Part shown: in pieces, positions 1 to 10,432 of the stretch
How positions within the stretch are numbered: the stretch's first letter is position 1
Layout of the letters: every line of letters starts with the position of its first letter
Origin: Agelas oroides
Lineage: Eukaryota > Porifera > Demospongiae > Agelasida > Agelasidae
Assembly (NCBI GenBank): GCA_949130485.1
Contig: OX422184.1
Span: 17,918,324-17,982,323 of the forward strand
Direction of reading: 5' to 3'
Length of the DNA stretch: 64,000 bases
Notes under the pieces: model-generated
Databases searched by the model: none
Seen by the model: only the letters and a program-made list of their open reading frames with translations
What the model was told of the DNA's origin: nothing
Translations under genes and position numbers: made by a program

Positions 1-1666
1 GATCCCCCCGGGGTATATAGGAGCTTACCCCTGACATCTTTACTACAAATACCTTTGTGTACCACCAATATATTGCATTTCGTGCATTGTGGGGCGAGTG
101 TGAGAGAGTTGTATGGTGCATTAGCGTTCCATATACACTACCTTTTTGCACTTGCATACGTCTCACGTAACAATAGTCTCATTCCTAGGTCTTCCCCACC
201 TCCAACTGTAGCCTGTAAAACTAGAACACCTGGGAAAGAGGCTATACAGGATATCAAAATTAATGTATGCCTGTGTTTGTGGAGCAATTTAACTTGGGTA
301 AGTGCTAATCTTGGGTTCATTGTACACACTCTGTGTCATTACTGTGAAATGGTAGCTACTGCTGCAGGTAAAAAGGTCTCAAAGCATTTGGAGGCGGCTT
401 GAAGTGTTGCAAGTTAAGGATGAGAGTTCAACATCTTGGTATGAACAAGTATATTTCGTTGGTTTCCTGCGTCTCCACATCTTGGCACTGTCTCCTCAAG
501 TCACGGTCTATAGTGCATGGATATTTGCTGAGCACATACAGCTGTGGAATCAGAATTCTCTCAGCTATGGGGTATGGAGTCAGGGTGGTGTAGACTATAT
601 TGTCAGTCCTTTTCCTGAGCACAATTACTGGAGTTGTGGTATGGGGTTTTAGAAGCTCTTTTGTAGCTGTTGCTCACGAGGGGTATATACTGTTATTTGG
701 TCGAGTCACACAGACCTCTCTGGTTCGGGTCCTCACAAACTAATCGCTCTGTCTTTAATACACTGAGCACTCCCCGTTGGCGGCAGTGTCACGCAGCACG
801 TTAATAGTGTCCGTCTTGTTAGTCCCGCCTTGCTTTTCTCACCGTTTTCAAGTCCCTGTTACGTTGGTTCCCACTGTTCAGCCTTTCTGTCCTGCTAGTC
901 TTGTCTCTTGAGCAACATGAACCAACATGCAATGTGGAAATATTGCATTGCGCACAAATGGGGCAGGATGTATACATACGGAATATGCATGTACCAAACA
1001 AACACAATTTTCTGTTTTCACTGTAGACAAGGTCAGTCAAGGTCTAGCGTCGGCAGCATCTCTCCGCCTCGGGAGCATCTCTCCACCTCACGTTCTATGC
1101 TTGGCTACGCCTCGCACTTCACACTCAGCCTCCCCCAAAATTGGTTCTCATCCACCCCAGTTGGGGTGGGTGTTGGAAAAGTCTTATATGGCAGTTGACC
1201 AGACTCTCCCTCCCTGCGAGAGTCTGGCTACGCGAGACTATTTAGTATATGGTATCAATAGTCTCACAAGTCAGACCTAACTAACCTTCTATGAAATTTG
1301 GACCATCTTCCAGAGATTCCCAATGGAAATAATGGAGATATTTTACTTGCCAAATTTGGACTCCACTTATGTCTTCATATCCTTATGAAGTGGAGAAGCA
1401 TTGACTAGGCAGCATTATATTAGTGTTTAATTATGTATCTTGTCTCCACCATTCGTCTGCACTCCATCTGCTGACATGACCAGTCTGACATTGTTGATTT
1501 AGTCAAGTTGTTTGTTAACATTTGTTCTACTGTGATTATTGCCAACCACAAATGCTGATTGAAAAATGAAGCAAATTGAAGTTCAGGACATATCTCTTGC
1601 ATTCTCTGTCTACTTAAGTCTAGGCAACAAAGAACAACTATTAATAGCTCATTGTTTCATTTCTAG
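1..1666. other. Non-coding stretch with diverged inverted-repeat element ends
   Basis: No gene is supported here. Positions 174-244 look like a short diverged member of the TAGYCTCGTTCCCAGGC inverted-repeat family: it begins TAGTCTCATTCCTAGG and ends CCTGGGAAAGAGGCTA, with no clear target duplication. Positions 1199-1244 end in GCTACGCGAGACTA, which resembles the end of a related family. The short open frames show no domain and no splice structure. Confidence 0.5.
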
Positions 1667-1797
1667 ATTGAGATAAATAAGACTTGTGGTGTTTCCATTG
1701 CCAAGGATAAATATTACATGCTAAGACAGGTGTCAGCCACTGATTGCTCATTCATTGTCAACTACATTGATGTGAAGCTTGTTTATGCTTCCCTCAG
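1667..1797 (+). CDS. Possible internal exon, product unknown
   Basis: A 131-nt stretch is open in one frame and bounded by a good acceptor (pyrimidine-rich tract then TTTCTAG at 1660-1666) and a donor (CAG then GTATAA at 1798). It would encode about 43 residues containing two cysteines (TCGV and TDCS). I do not recognise the protein, and no partner exon was found on this strand. It lies beyond the third exon of the minus-strand gene, so it would belong to a different transcription unit. Chance remains a real alternative. Confidence 0.22.
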
Positions 1798-1977
1798 GTA
1801 TAATCTTACCCCACACAAAGTGGCATTAATGGCTCTACAGACACCAGCACACTCTCCTTGGGACTGTACAGCCCATCTGCATCGAACATCATCACCATCA
1901 ACATCTGCCACTGAAAATAAGATACATCATAAAAAACTGAATGCATCTAGTGTAGATCATTTTAAGTCACCACTGAA

Positions 1978-2300
1978 CATAGGCACCTGCAGGCCTGGGC
2001 ATACCCGGGCATTGCCTGGGTTATTTCGAATCATGTGTACTCATATCACGAGGACCGGATGCGAAGACACGTGGTCACCAACCATGTGATGGACTTTCAT
2101 GATGAGAGACAGAGACTGGAGAGGCATTGGTCCCAGAAACCATCACAAGATATGTAATTTTCCTGGACAGGTGAGGCACACACAGACGTACGTAGCTATG
2201 GCATACAGTGTAGTGACAAAATACGTTTCCGCAATTGCGCATCAAATGCGGCGTAGCCAAGTCTTGCCCGGGTACCCACACAGCTCTGGAGGCGCCTATG
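1978..2300. mobile_element. hAT-like MITE, CATAGGCRCC family, copy 1
   Basis: A 323-bp element starts CATAGGCACCTGCAGG and ends GGCGCCTATG, so its ends are inverted repeats. It is flanked by a perfect 8-bp direct repeat CCACTGAA (1970-1977 and 2301-2308). An 8-bp target duplication with short inverted ends is typical of hAT elements. A closely similar 320-bp copy sits at 5254-5573. The inner sequence has no transposase, so the element is non-autonomous. Confidence 0.85.
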
Positions 2301-2674
2301 CCACTGAAGCAAAATCAATAACCACTGAATCCCAAATTATTATATCAAAGGCCTAACTAGGTAAGTGAGTTCGATCAGCCTCGATGTAATTACCTCAGTA
2401 TAACAATTTCACTTTACGGGAGTGTCCACAAATATGTGATCATATTGTGTACAGGAATATAGGGGTTATTATAATCATATACCATGTCCATCTGTGTTCC
2501 CTAAATCTGTTCTCACAGCAAAAGCAACCACACAGCATTGTCTTGATCATCAAATTCTCACTTTATGTGGAAGATTGCGAGCACTTACTCCACAATTTTG
2601 GCCTCAATTTGTGAAAATGAAATTCTGGCTATGTCACTGTAGGTGCACTATGTAAAATAAAACATAGATTTTAC

Positions 2675-2856
2675 CTGGTATTCGAATTGTGTGACTACAT
2701 CCATATTGCAGCCGGACAGTTAGAGGTGTAGAAGAAGTTGGTGAATGATTCACAGAACCAGTATCATTTCTTGCGGTCAGGGTACCTTTGACCCTGAGTA
2801 CCCCAAGACCATGTGCACTAGCAACTAGTGTACCGATCCAACAACACCTGTGAAAC
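2675..2856 (-). CDS. Exon 3 of the three-exon extracellular protein gene
   Basis: This is a 182-nt minus-strand exon. The acceptor is TGCTCATCAG just above 2856 and the donor is GTAAAATC just below 2675. Exon 2 ends two bases into a codon and exon 3 supplies the third base (TC plus G, serine), so the phases fit. The encoded stretch includes the motifs ARNDTGSVNHSP and RLQYGCSHTI. From family knowledge, the pattern R-NDTG-N-SP followed by LQ-GC-HTI-IP is the second half of an extracellular module in sponge and cnidarian secreted proteins that begins HFRGG (exon 1) and continues through cysteine-rich exon 2. The following exon, expected to start in phase 1, was not found and may lie beyond the left edge. 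Confidence 0.72.
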
Positions 2857-3559
2857 CTGATGAGCAAAAAATGATACCGAATGTTTCATTCGATTAAACA
2901 CCAAGCTCGTTTATACACCAGTTCTGCAGTATAGCTATAACACTGGGTTTCCCCGAAAAATGAGTACCAGCTGAAGGTGTGGCACTTTTGTCCAGGTGTA
3001 GCTATAGAGGGGTTGAAATAATGTCATCACAATTCAAATCTTGTTGCTATGGTAAAAGTATTTGAAATCTGGTGGGTGCACCTTTAAAATTTGAAAAAGA
3101 TCAGACACTGTCTCTAAGCCAGGGCCGTAGGAAGCAATTTTTGGTTGGTCAGGCGATAAACTGTTCCCACTAGGGGGGTCTGCGGGCATGCCCCCCCCCA
3201 TGCAGGAACATTTTGGATTTCCAAGATTCTATGATTGCTTCTGGTGCGATATTGAGGTGAAAGAGCATGAGTCACACAACCTGCTGCCAAACATAGAAAC
3301 ATACTTGAAGCCTTAACATTTGCACATTCAGTGACTCCATTTCACTCTCATAGTAATAATAGCAATTGCAATTGTATTAAAAACTAATGTAGTTTCAGCT
3401 GCATGGCATAAGAAATACACAGCAAAAGGAACCAACACAGATAATAGAAAAATTCTTCAGTGTTTTGAATAATTAAAGAGACCTATGATAATAAATGTTC
3501 CACTGTTTGGATCATGAGGCAATGAATCCCACACGTTATCATGCATGTTAAAGTTTGTA
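2857..3559. other. Intron-like stretch without recognised genes
   Basis: This lies between exons 2 and 3 of the minus-strand gene. Positions 3120-3215 contain a G/C-run segment (AGGGGGGTCTGCGGGCATG) that recurs in related form at about 40855-40945, so it is a dispersed repeat. Nothing coding is seen. Confidence 0.5.
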
Positions 3560-4025
3560 TCAAGTAAACGTGCCAAAGAACCTCAGGTGGTGCTCATTGC
3601 CACTTACAAACTCATTGGCAATGGCCCTCAAATCCAACGTATCAAGTTGTTCCTTATAGATGTTGAGAACCATTAAATGGTTAAGTCGAGCTTGTGCCAT
3701 TGTGTTCCATAGGTAGCTCTTAATTCAGCGCATTCTGCAGAGAAGGACCTTTCACTGACAACAATGCTAGCTGGCATTACAAGGATTATTTGAGTCAAGG
3801 TGCATACTTCACTATAAACAGTCTTTGCAGCTGGAGAGAGGCTTGGCAGGTAATTGAGGCATTCCTGTAATAAAACTGCAATGTTGTTCTTAGTAGGTGG
3901 CCAAATTGGACAGCTGCAGCTTCAGTTGACTGGCATCAATCTCATGATATACTCCTGATACTTCCCTCAGCTGCTTACTGAAGTTGCTACCAGCTGCTCC
4001 CTTGAGTAACAGTTCCTCAAAGCAG
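3560..4025 (-). pseudogene. hAT transposase C-terminal (dimerisation) fragment
   Basis: Read on the minus strand from about 4022, the sequence gives ELLLKGAAGSNFSKQLREVS, then after a frame change LSPAAKTVYSEV, then ILVMPASIVVSERSFSA, and in yet another frame MVLNIYKEQLDTLDL and AIANEFVSGNEHH. The block MPAS-SERSFS followed by the short helix MVLNIYKE and AIANEF is the conserved C-terminal hAT dimerisation region of hAT-derived and ZMYM-like proteins. At least two frameshifts and the absence of the N-terminal half show it is dead. It sits inside intron 2 of the three-exon gene and is in the same orientation. Confidence 0.72.
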
Positions 4026-4030
4026 GACTG

Positions 4031-5245
4031 TAGCTAGCAATTTAATGGTGGTGTGACCATTCAAAGTTCAGTGGCCGCAGCAGCTAGCGTGTCTGGCGGC
4101 ATGTTCCTCCAGGAAAATGTTTAATATTAGACGCTCGGAAATTGCTTCTGAGGCCGTTTTTAGTCACAAATACCTGTAATTCTTGGCAAGGAGGATTTTG
4201 ATAGTTGCTACACGTCCACACTGTGAGGTAGTGGATTGCAGATTGCGCGCGTAAGGTGACTTTAGTGAGCTTTAAATGGAAAGTGTTTTGCGGGCATGCT
4301 GTTGCAGCAAATATTTTGTTAGGAGATTGCTTCTTACCTATGTTCTTGGCAAGCAAGATTCTGATTCACTACAGACAATCACATGGAGAGAGAGCTATAT
4401 AGTGATATCACAGAATTCACGATTAAACTTAGCTGCACGTACCTCACAGCCGGACAACATATTGTAACACCATCTAAGAGTTTCTGAAGTTCATTAGCCT
4501 TGTACCCAGTCTCCTTCTCATGACAAACAGAAAGAGCACATGAGCCCCGGTATGAAGCTATCCTTCCTTCTCTTTTCCCCCCTAGGTTGGTTTTGCTAAC
4601 TGCTATATTGGTGGTGTGTGCTGGGGTAGGGGGTGTCCGATAGCTCATAGGCAGTACCTCTGATCTTTCCAATACTTTCTTTGCGAAACGAAAGGTGCTC
4701 TCACTACAAAACCCAGATCCAAATGACTACATCACAGATTGCTTTCAGTACAAAACCACTTGTATGTCACCCCAGTTTTGCAAAACAGATCCAGGGTAAT
4801 CAGTTGGGTCTGACGTGGATCATTTTCTAAACACCAGCCTTGCTTAAAACCTTAGCCTCGTTCCCATGGTACTCCTAGATTTATCTTGCAGCTGTGGAGA
4901 AGTCGGGAGAAGACACTTGAGTCACTATTATCAAGGAGGCTCAGAGCCAGGGCTAGAATGTCTTAGATAACTTCCATATACCTACAAGTAGCTTTGCCAT
5001 CTGTGTCTTTGCCCTTGATGATAGTGGCCCAAGTGCAGACACTTGTTTTGACACGGAGTGATGTGCCTGCCCTCAGCCTGCTGCTTTCAGAATCCCTTTC
5101 AGTCGATGCAAATGTATAACGTGTTCTACTTATGTCTACACATCGTTCGTTGGGGACTTGCAATTGGTATTTACGAAGTCCGTAGCTATTGGCAAACTTT
5201 ACAGTTTAATTGCTTTCTGTACTGGCCACATATTGTGTGGGCATG
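4031..5245. other. Intronic stretch with a dispersed repeat, no gene recognised
   Basis: Positions about 4130-4230 (a segment containing GCTTCTGAGGCCGTTTTT and CTTGGCAAGGAGGATTTTG) match a diverged segment at about 60470-60560, so this is an interspersed repeat. A 66-codon minus-strand frame at 4963-5163 has an even amino-acid mix but no recognised motif and no clear splice sites. I do not call it a gene. Confidence 0.4.
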
Positions 5246-5253
5246 TTGCTATC

Positions 5254-5573
5254 CATAGGCGCCTGCAGGCCCGGGCATACCCGGGTTATTTCGAATCATG
5301 CGTACTCATATCACGAGGACCGGACGCGAAGACACGTGGTCACCAACCATGGCAAAAAAATGTGATGGACTTTCATGATGGGAGACAGAGACTGGAGAGG
5401 TATTGGTCCCAGAAACCATCACAAGATATGTAATTTTCCTGGACAGGTGAGGCACGCACAGACGTACGTATAGCATACAGTGTAGTGACAAAATACGCTT
5501 TCCGCAATTGCACATCAAATGTGGCATAGCCAAGTCTTGCCCGGGTACCCACACAGCTCTGCAGGTGCCTATG
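5254..5573. mobile_element. hAT-like MITE, CATAGGCRCC family, copy 2
   Basis: This 320-bp element is close in sequence to 1978-2300. It begins CATAGGCGCCTGCAGG and ends CTGCAGGTGCCTATG. Flanks are TTGCTATC (5246-5253) and TTGCCATC (5574-5581), an 8-bp target duplication with one later substitution. It is non-autonomous and lies within intron 2 of the minus-strand gene, 250 bp downstream of exon 2. Confidence 0.85.
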
Positions 5574-5822
5574 TTGCCATCATTACGAAACCGAGTGGAT
5601 ATTACATAGCTACTAACTGAGTGCATCATTACTGGTTCGTGACATAATGGTACCAGGCTATCTCCTGATTTTTTCTGCATGGCTCTGGGATAAAATCCGT
5701 TGCGGCCTGGCAATGAGGCTAGACACACTCTAAGTCTGGGTTTACTGAGGAAATAACACTAGTACCTGGTCCAGCAAATAATATAGCAGTAGGAACAAAA
5801 GTTTTGTTTTCTAACCACTTAC

Positions 5823-6064
5823 GAGGCCTCAAAGTCAGTTATTCCTGTAGCATTATAAGTGTAAGTTCTCCCTCCAGTGGTCCAATCTTCTGAGATGCTA
5901 TAATCAGTGCAGTAATATGACATGTTTCCTAGCGTCTCACTGCAGCCACTTTCACACACCAGATATCCTCCACTAGCAAGAAGATCCTGACTACTAATTG
6001 TAGTCTGGTCACAATAATTTCCAATCCTGGAAGCTCTCCAAGCTACACGATGAGTTATTTCAAT
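5823..6064 (-). CDS. Exon 2 of the three-exon extracellular protein gene
   Basis: This is a 242-nt minus-strand exon. The acceptor is TTCACTCCATTGCAG just above 6064 and the donor GTAAGTGG begins at 5822. It opens in phase 0 with IEITHRVAWRASRIGNYCDQ and contains CESGCSETLG and YYCTDYSISEDW, a regularly spaced cysteine set (YCDQ, C-x3-C, YCTD). Exon 1 ends exactly on a codon boundary, so joining gives an uninterrupted reading into this exon, and the join to exon 3 is also in phase. In related proteins the block that follows HFRGG-WRPV has the same order: ITYR-WRR, C-x-TI, C-SGC, CTDFS-SE-W. The module is extracellular, probably disulfide-bonded and N-glycosylated. Decayed copies of this exon lie at 7645-7732 and 11690-11925. 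Confidence 0.78.
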
Positions 6065-6330
6065 CTGCAATGGAGTGAACATTGGTTAGTACACCCCAAG
6101 ATGTAATACACCGTGAAAGTACAAGAAAATGTCTCCAGGAAGACATAAATGGGAAGAACCTACATAATTGGTAGGCAAGAGGAACAATGGGCATGCAACT
6201 GAGCACATATTTGCTAGTGCAATTATGCGCCTACCCCATGAATGAAAGTCTTGTTTGCCATAAAACCTCCCTTCACCATCTCCTCCGAAGAGATTTCACT
6301 GCTTATGTCACCCTGCTACACACAAACTGT
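6065..6330. repeat. Intron segment duplicated together with exon 2
   Basis: The sequence immediately 5-prime of exon 2 on the minus strand contains CACCCCAAGATGTAATACA and TAAATGGGAAGAAC. It is matched in order by 11945-12170 (ACCCCAAGATGTAATATA, TAAATGGGAAGAAC and a shared CCCTTCACCATC). The duplication therefore included exon 2 plus at least 260 bp of its upstream intron. Confidence 0.65.
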
Positions 6331-6452
6331 GGCCATCACCCAATTACCCTAAATGCTAGACAGCAGCACTTTATCAAAGGGCTAGCTGAGTAGTTATAGA
6401 CATGTCTCACTATTCACGATAATTAATTTTATGACTGGGTTCACCAAAGGAG

Positions 6453-7440
6453 TTAAGGTAGGACAACCTTGAATCGCGAATCGCACCAATTCCACTCATG
6501 AATAATTAATGAGGTCGGGTGACCATAATGGTGCGATTGAAATTCATTGGCTTGTTTACACTTTCTCATGGCGGCAACCGGAATCAACAAGGGGGCGTGT
6601 CCCTTTGATGTGGCCTGCGGCCCTTGTAGTGGTTTGGCGGCACTTTCATGTGGCTGGGTGGAACTTTGAAGAAATCCTCCAACACTTAAAAAAAAAAAAA
6701 AAAGCACAGTAAAACGATTTTCTAGCTCATTGAATGTGATGGTTGGCTATTTGTGCGTGCAAAGCTTGCCTGAGTGGGCTTGAATGTTTGTGAGTGTACT
6801 GGAAAGGCAGAGAGCCATCCTGGAAGATGGGCATCATCACACAGTTGTCTGGCAAAGGTGCTGTAGAAAGCTGACTTTTCGGGCTTGTAGGCCCCGCCCG
6901 ATTTTATGCTAGCGGGAATGTGTGTAACTTGGCTCCATTCTGGGGGCAATGACAGGGAGTAGGTTTGTGGGCATAACTCCCTGGCCTGGAGGTGAGCGGG
7001 AAAAAGCATATATACTTTTGTAGGGGGTGAGTTGGGCTTTCTGAAACTGGGCTCAGTTTTGGTTGGTGTGAGTGGAGGTGTGTCGAATTTTTCTTGAAAG
7101 CCAGCACAGCCAAAATGACTGTTTTTGAGGTCAAATGTGTGTTTTGGCCTGTAGACTGGAATTGAATTGGTCCCAGGACAAACCCATACGTAAAGTTTTT
7201 ACTTGTTTTGTGTGTGTGTTGATGATGTGGTCAGACTGGGGGTGGAGCCTTGGAGAGGGTGCAAATTTTTATTTTAGCTGAGGGACTAAAAATTGAGTTT
7301 TTTGGCATTATCAGGTAGAGAAAGCAGTTTGGTACAAACTTTTTGTGAATCTTGCGTACACTTACACATTACCCATCCATCCGTCCACATGACTCGGAGA
7401 TTTGTGATTCAAGCGGTTGTCCTACCTTAAGCCTAGCACT
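6453..7440. mobile_element. TTAA-flanked inverted-repeat element, family A, copy 1
   Basis: The element begins TTAAGGTAGGACAACCTTGA and ends GGTTGTCCTACCTTAA, so it is terminated by inverted repeats inside TTAA. It is about 0.99 kb, with a poly-A run at about 6687-6702. A second copy, clearly similar along its whole length, lies at 18534-19502. Both carry a 95-codon minus-strand frame with few differences, but the frame starts within the repeat, has no recognised domain and is not evidence of a gene. TTAA target preference is typical of piggyBac-type transposition. No transposase is present, so this is a non-autonomous element. Confidence 0.8.
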
Positions 7441-7644
7441 AGACCAACACATACACAGTAGAGCATCTTGCTGGGGTGTGGTTCATACTTTAGTGTTCAT
7501 ATGTAGTGACTCCCATTAGTAGGGAAAGGGAGGGGAGGGGGGGAGATATTTTTTATACACACAGTGGTTAGCTACAACTGTGACCACTGTAAATTGTCAA
7601 GACGGGAAGTAGCTAATCAACAGTCAAAGTACCGCCCCAAAAAA
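7441..7644. other. Short non-coding spacer
   Basis: No feature is seen apart from a G-rich patch at about 7520-7545. Confidence 0.4.
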
Positions 7645-7732
7645 AAGAAATCCTGAATACTATTATTGTAGTCTGGTCATAATAAAGTCCACCTCTGGAA
7701 GCTCTCCAAGCAATACGATGAGTTGTTTCAAT
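7645..7732 (-). pseudogene. Decayed partial copy of exon 2 with a broken splice acceptor
   Basis: This stretch matches the first about 85 nt of exon 2 (5823-6064): GAGCTTCC, ACCAGACTACAAT and ACTCATCGT on the minus strand all recur. The acceptor equivalent of TCCATTGCAG reads ACCATTGCCG, so the invariant AG is now CG (change at 7734). The copy stops abruptly after the ACCAGACTACAAT block, with the frame lost. It is a truncated tandem duplicate in the same orientation as the functional exon, which lies about 1.6 kb away. Confidence 0.75.
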
Positions 7733-8670
7733 CGGCAATGGTGTGAACAATTGGTACTAGCGTATATCGACCGATTATCGGCATACACCAATTATCGGCA
7801 CCCCGCTGTACTATCGGCAGCTTTACGTACGCTGAAATATACAGAAATACACGGAAAAGCTACACGTGTTCTACCCGCGCCCTTCCCGCGCCCTGACTAG
7901 CTGTTCTCCTGCTGCCTTTGCCTTGATACTGGTAGGTTTTATAACCCAGCAGTCCCTTATTTTACTGTCTGTGAGTCATATTTTTGCTATTTCTCCAGTT
8001 AACTGTCATACCGCACAGGAAGAGGAGGCCAAGATCAAAGTCGGCCCCAGCAGCTGTACGTCTAGAGAAGACTGGATCAAGTAAGCGGAGACAATGGGCG
8101 GATGTGAACATGATTGCGGCTATGGAGTCCGTAAAGGGGGGGCAAAGCGTTAAACGAGCAGCAGAACTGCATGGTGCCCCGAGAACCACACTCCAAGACT
8201 GTGTGAAGGGAAAAGTGATGCATGAGAAGGAACTTTCATGTTTCCTTATGGAAGTCGCAGCAGTTGGGTACGGAAGAACAAAGAAGCAGGTGAAATTTCT
8301 GGTGGAGATGGTGGCTAAGGACAAAGGTGTTCTACGATCGACGACTAAGAATAAGGCCGGTAAAGTGTCCGACGGGTGGTTCAGGCAGTTCATGCAGAGG
8401 CAGAAGACCATTACCATTCGAAAGGAAGATCCAACAGCCCAAGTACGAATGGAAGCCTGCAGTCCAGAGATAATAATGCAATACAGTGGAACCTCCGAAC
8501 AAAGGACACTTTGGGAACGGGTCTTTTGTCCTTTGTTCGGAGGTTGTCCCTATCTCGGAGGTTGAATTGTATAATCCTCAAATAATGTTTTAATAATAAT
8601 AATAAATTATATGGATAGATAATCAATAAAATGCATGATTGTGAGCATATATTGAATGTTGAAAAACAGT

Positions 8671-8963
8671 GGCTATCATGCGTACATGGGAACTATGGAT
8701 ACCAGTTCGAGATGAAATGCTGATCCTGGAACGCGCAAACCTATACCAACGTTGCTGACAGAAATGCTGTATCTGTATTCAGAGAAGATCAAGTGTTTGG
8801 TCATGTTCCTTTCAACTTAGCCCCAAGTATTTCACTGTTTGTGAAAAGAGACATTAACAAGGCATTTGCTGAAGTAGTTGGAGAGAAAGTTAACAGAGGA
8901 GCTGGATATGGACTTGAAATCCCATGCATAGCTATCATCTTTATGGACCCAAGCCTTACGTAA
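8671..8963 (+). pseudogene. HIRAN-like domain remnant carried inside the element
   Basis: Two frames together resemble a HIRAN-like domain that is common in cnidarian and sponge genomes. Frame 1 gives GYHAYMGTMDTSSR. Frame 3, from 8724, gives WNAQTYTNVADRNAVSVF, then FGHVPFNLAPSISLFVK, then GAGYGLEIPCIAIIF and a stop at 8961-8963. The landmarks DR-AV-V, GHVP and GLE-PC match what I recall of the family (D-YAVAV, VGHVP, LEVPC). The frame change and the TGA at 8721 show decay. HIRAN domains bind DNA 3-prime ends in SNF2/HLTF proteins. The role of these stand-alone versions is not known to me. Confidence 0.6.
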
Positions 8964-9155
8964 ATAAAATGAAGGAATTGGTGGACTCCTTAACAGTATC
9001 TGGACTTGTATAGGCCCTACATCTAGACTAAATCTTAAAAACTTCTTCACAGCAACGTATTATTGAAAGTTTAATACGGAAGTTTAGCTGTCTACATGCG
9101 TTCATGCGAATGCGTGCGTGTTTATCTATAATCGCATGTGGTTTTAAATTCTATC

Positions 9156-9247
9156 CTGGTTCCCAGGCCTTCGCGCGCGTTCGCGCGTTCTGGGCGAATT
9201 ATTTCGTACTGCAAGTGACGAACGCGCGAAGGCCTGGGAACGGGGAA
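9156..9247. repeat. GC-rich palindrome, diverged TTCCCAGGC family copy
   Basis: GTTCCCAGGCCTTCGCGCG on the left pairs with CGCGCGAAGGCCTGGGAAC on the right, with CGTACTGCAAGTGACGAACG near the right arm. The same inner signature (ACTGCAAGCGAC) occurs in the members at 34953-35052 and 57787-58381, so this is a relic of that family inside the 8484-9509 element. Confidence 0.6.
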
Positions 9248-10136
9248 ACGATAAATTCCTGATTGTCCTCAAAATGTGTGGGTGTGCTACAATTTAATAG
9301 GTGTGGTGTCCGTTATTTAGAGGCAACTTTGTATTGAAAAGTCACGTTGGGAGTTCGAATCTTGTCCGCTGTCCAGAATCAAGAAGCGTCCGCCTTTCGG
9401 AGGTTATTTATGTATTAGTACTATAGCAATTTCAATCCGCAACACAGCGTTTGTCCGCTGTAGAGAGGTTGTCCGCTCCTTGGAGGGTCCGTTATGGGAG
9501 GTTCGACTGTATTTCGATCAACTGAAGGAGGTGCTGGGGGAGCACAATCTCATGGACTGTCCTGGACAACTTTACAACGTTGATGAAACTGGCATGCCGT
9601 TTGGCCACCGTGCTCGAAATGTCATGGCAAAAAAGGGCAAAAGAAAGTACAATACCAGACATCCAGTAACAAGAGCCAGGTAACTGTTATCAGCTGTGTC
9701 AGTGTAGCAGGCCATGCCATTCCACCCTTTGTGATATTTGATTTGAAAACTCTAAATCACGAGTGGACTGAGGGAGAGATATCTGGAACAACCTATGGCT
9801 TGAGTGACAAAGGTTGGGTGGACTCGGAGCTCTTTTGTGGCTGGCTAATCGACCACTTTGCCAAATATGCTGTGGGTGCTAGGCTCTTACTGCTGCTGCG
9901 TGATGGCCACAGCTCTCATTACACACCTGACATGATATGGTATGTGAAGGAGCATGGTATAATATTTTGCCTCTCACCCCACACCACCCGTGAGTACCAG
10001 CCACTACATGTCGTTGTATTTGGGCCTCTGAAGAGAAATTGGCAAGAAGCATGCCATAATTATATGCAGAAGAACCCTGGCAAGGTGGTGACAAAATATA
10101 AATTTTCTTCTCTTCTTAGTGAGGCATGGTTGAAGA

Positions 10137-10432
10137 CAGTGGCGTAGCTAGAAGCTGACAGTTGGTAGGGCACAAGTACAGACTGGGAACGAGACATGTA
10201 CTTGGGTAGGCGTGGTTTGTAGACACATGTCTGTCGTACTCAGTAGACGAAGAGAAGCCCAGCGTGCCTGGCGGTTGCTCGAATGAAGCTACGTATGTAC
10301 AGCACTGTTACACTGGCGGTTGTGTAGCTCCAGTAAGTGAGAAAGCCGGACAGTAGGGCTCCAGTTGGTAGGGCACTTACAGCAGTTGGTAGGGCCTAGG
10401 CCCTACCAGGCCCTACCTTAGATCCGCCACTG
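10137..10432. mobile_element. hAT-type MITE inside the transposase gene
   Basis: A 296-bp element begins CAGTGGCGTAGCTAG and ends TTAGATCCGCCACTG, so the ends are inverted repeats. It is flanked by a perfect 8-bp duplication GTTGAAGA (10129-10136 and 10433-10440). Removing the element and one repeat restores the transposase reading (EAWLK followed by TM and TLAAGFRKCG). Repeated GTTGGTAGGGC motifs lie inside, with no coding capacity. The 8-bp duplication and CAGTGGCG ends indicate hAT. Confidence 0.9.

Larger units (their letters stand above)
8484..9509 (+). mobile_element. Tc1/mariner-superfamily (Tigger-like) insertion in the transposase gene
   Basis: The 1,026-bp insertion has ends CAGTGGAACCTCC and GGAGGTTCGACTG (inverted, 12 of 13 matching) and is flanked by TA on each side (8482-8483 and 9510-9511). 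The host reading is continuous only if the insertion plus one TA is removed (EIIMQY then FDQL), which fixes both boundaries. CAGT ends and TA duplication fit the Tc1/mariner/pogo group. The left 90 bp folds on itself (CCGAACAAAGGAC against GTCCTTTGTTCGG). Inside are a decayed HIRAN-like domain (8671-8963) and a GC-rich palindrome (9156-9247). Confidence 0.85.

Noticed and set aside
6722..7009. A 95-codon minus-strand frame conserved in both family A elements (6722-7009 and 18795-19082)
   Set aside because: Conservation is explained by recent copying of the whole element. The frame has no recognised domain, no signal and no codon pattern distinct from flanking element sequence.
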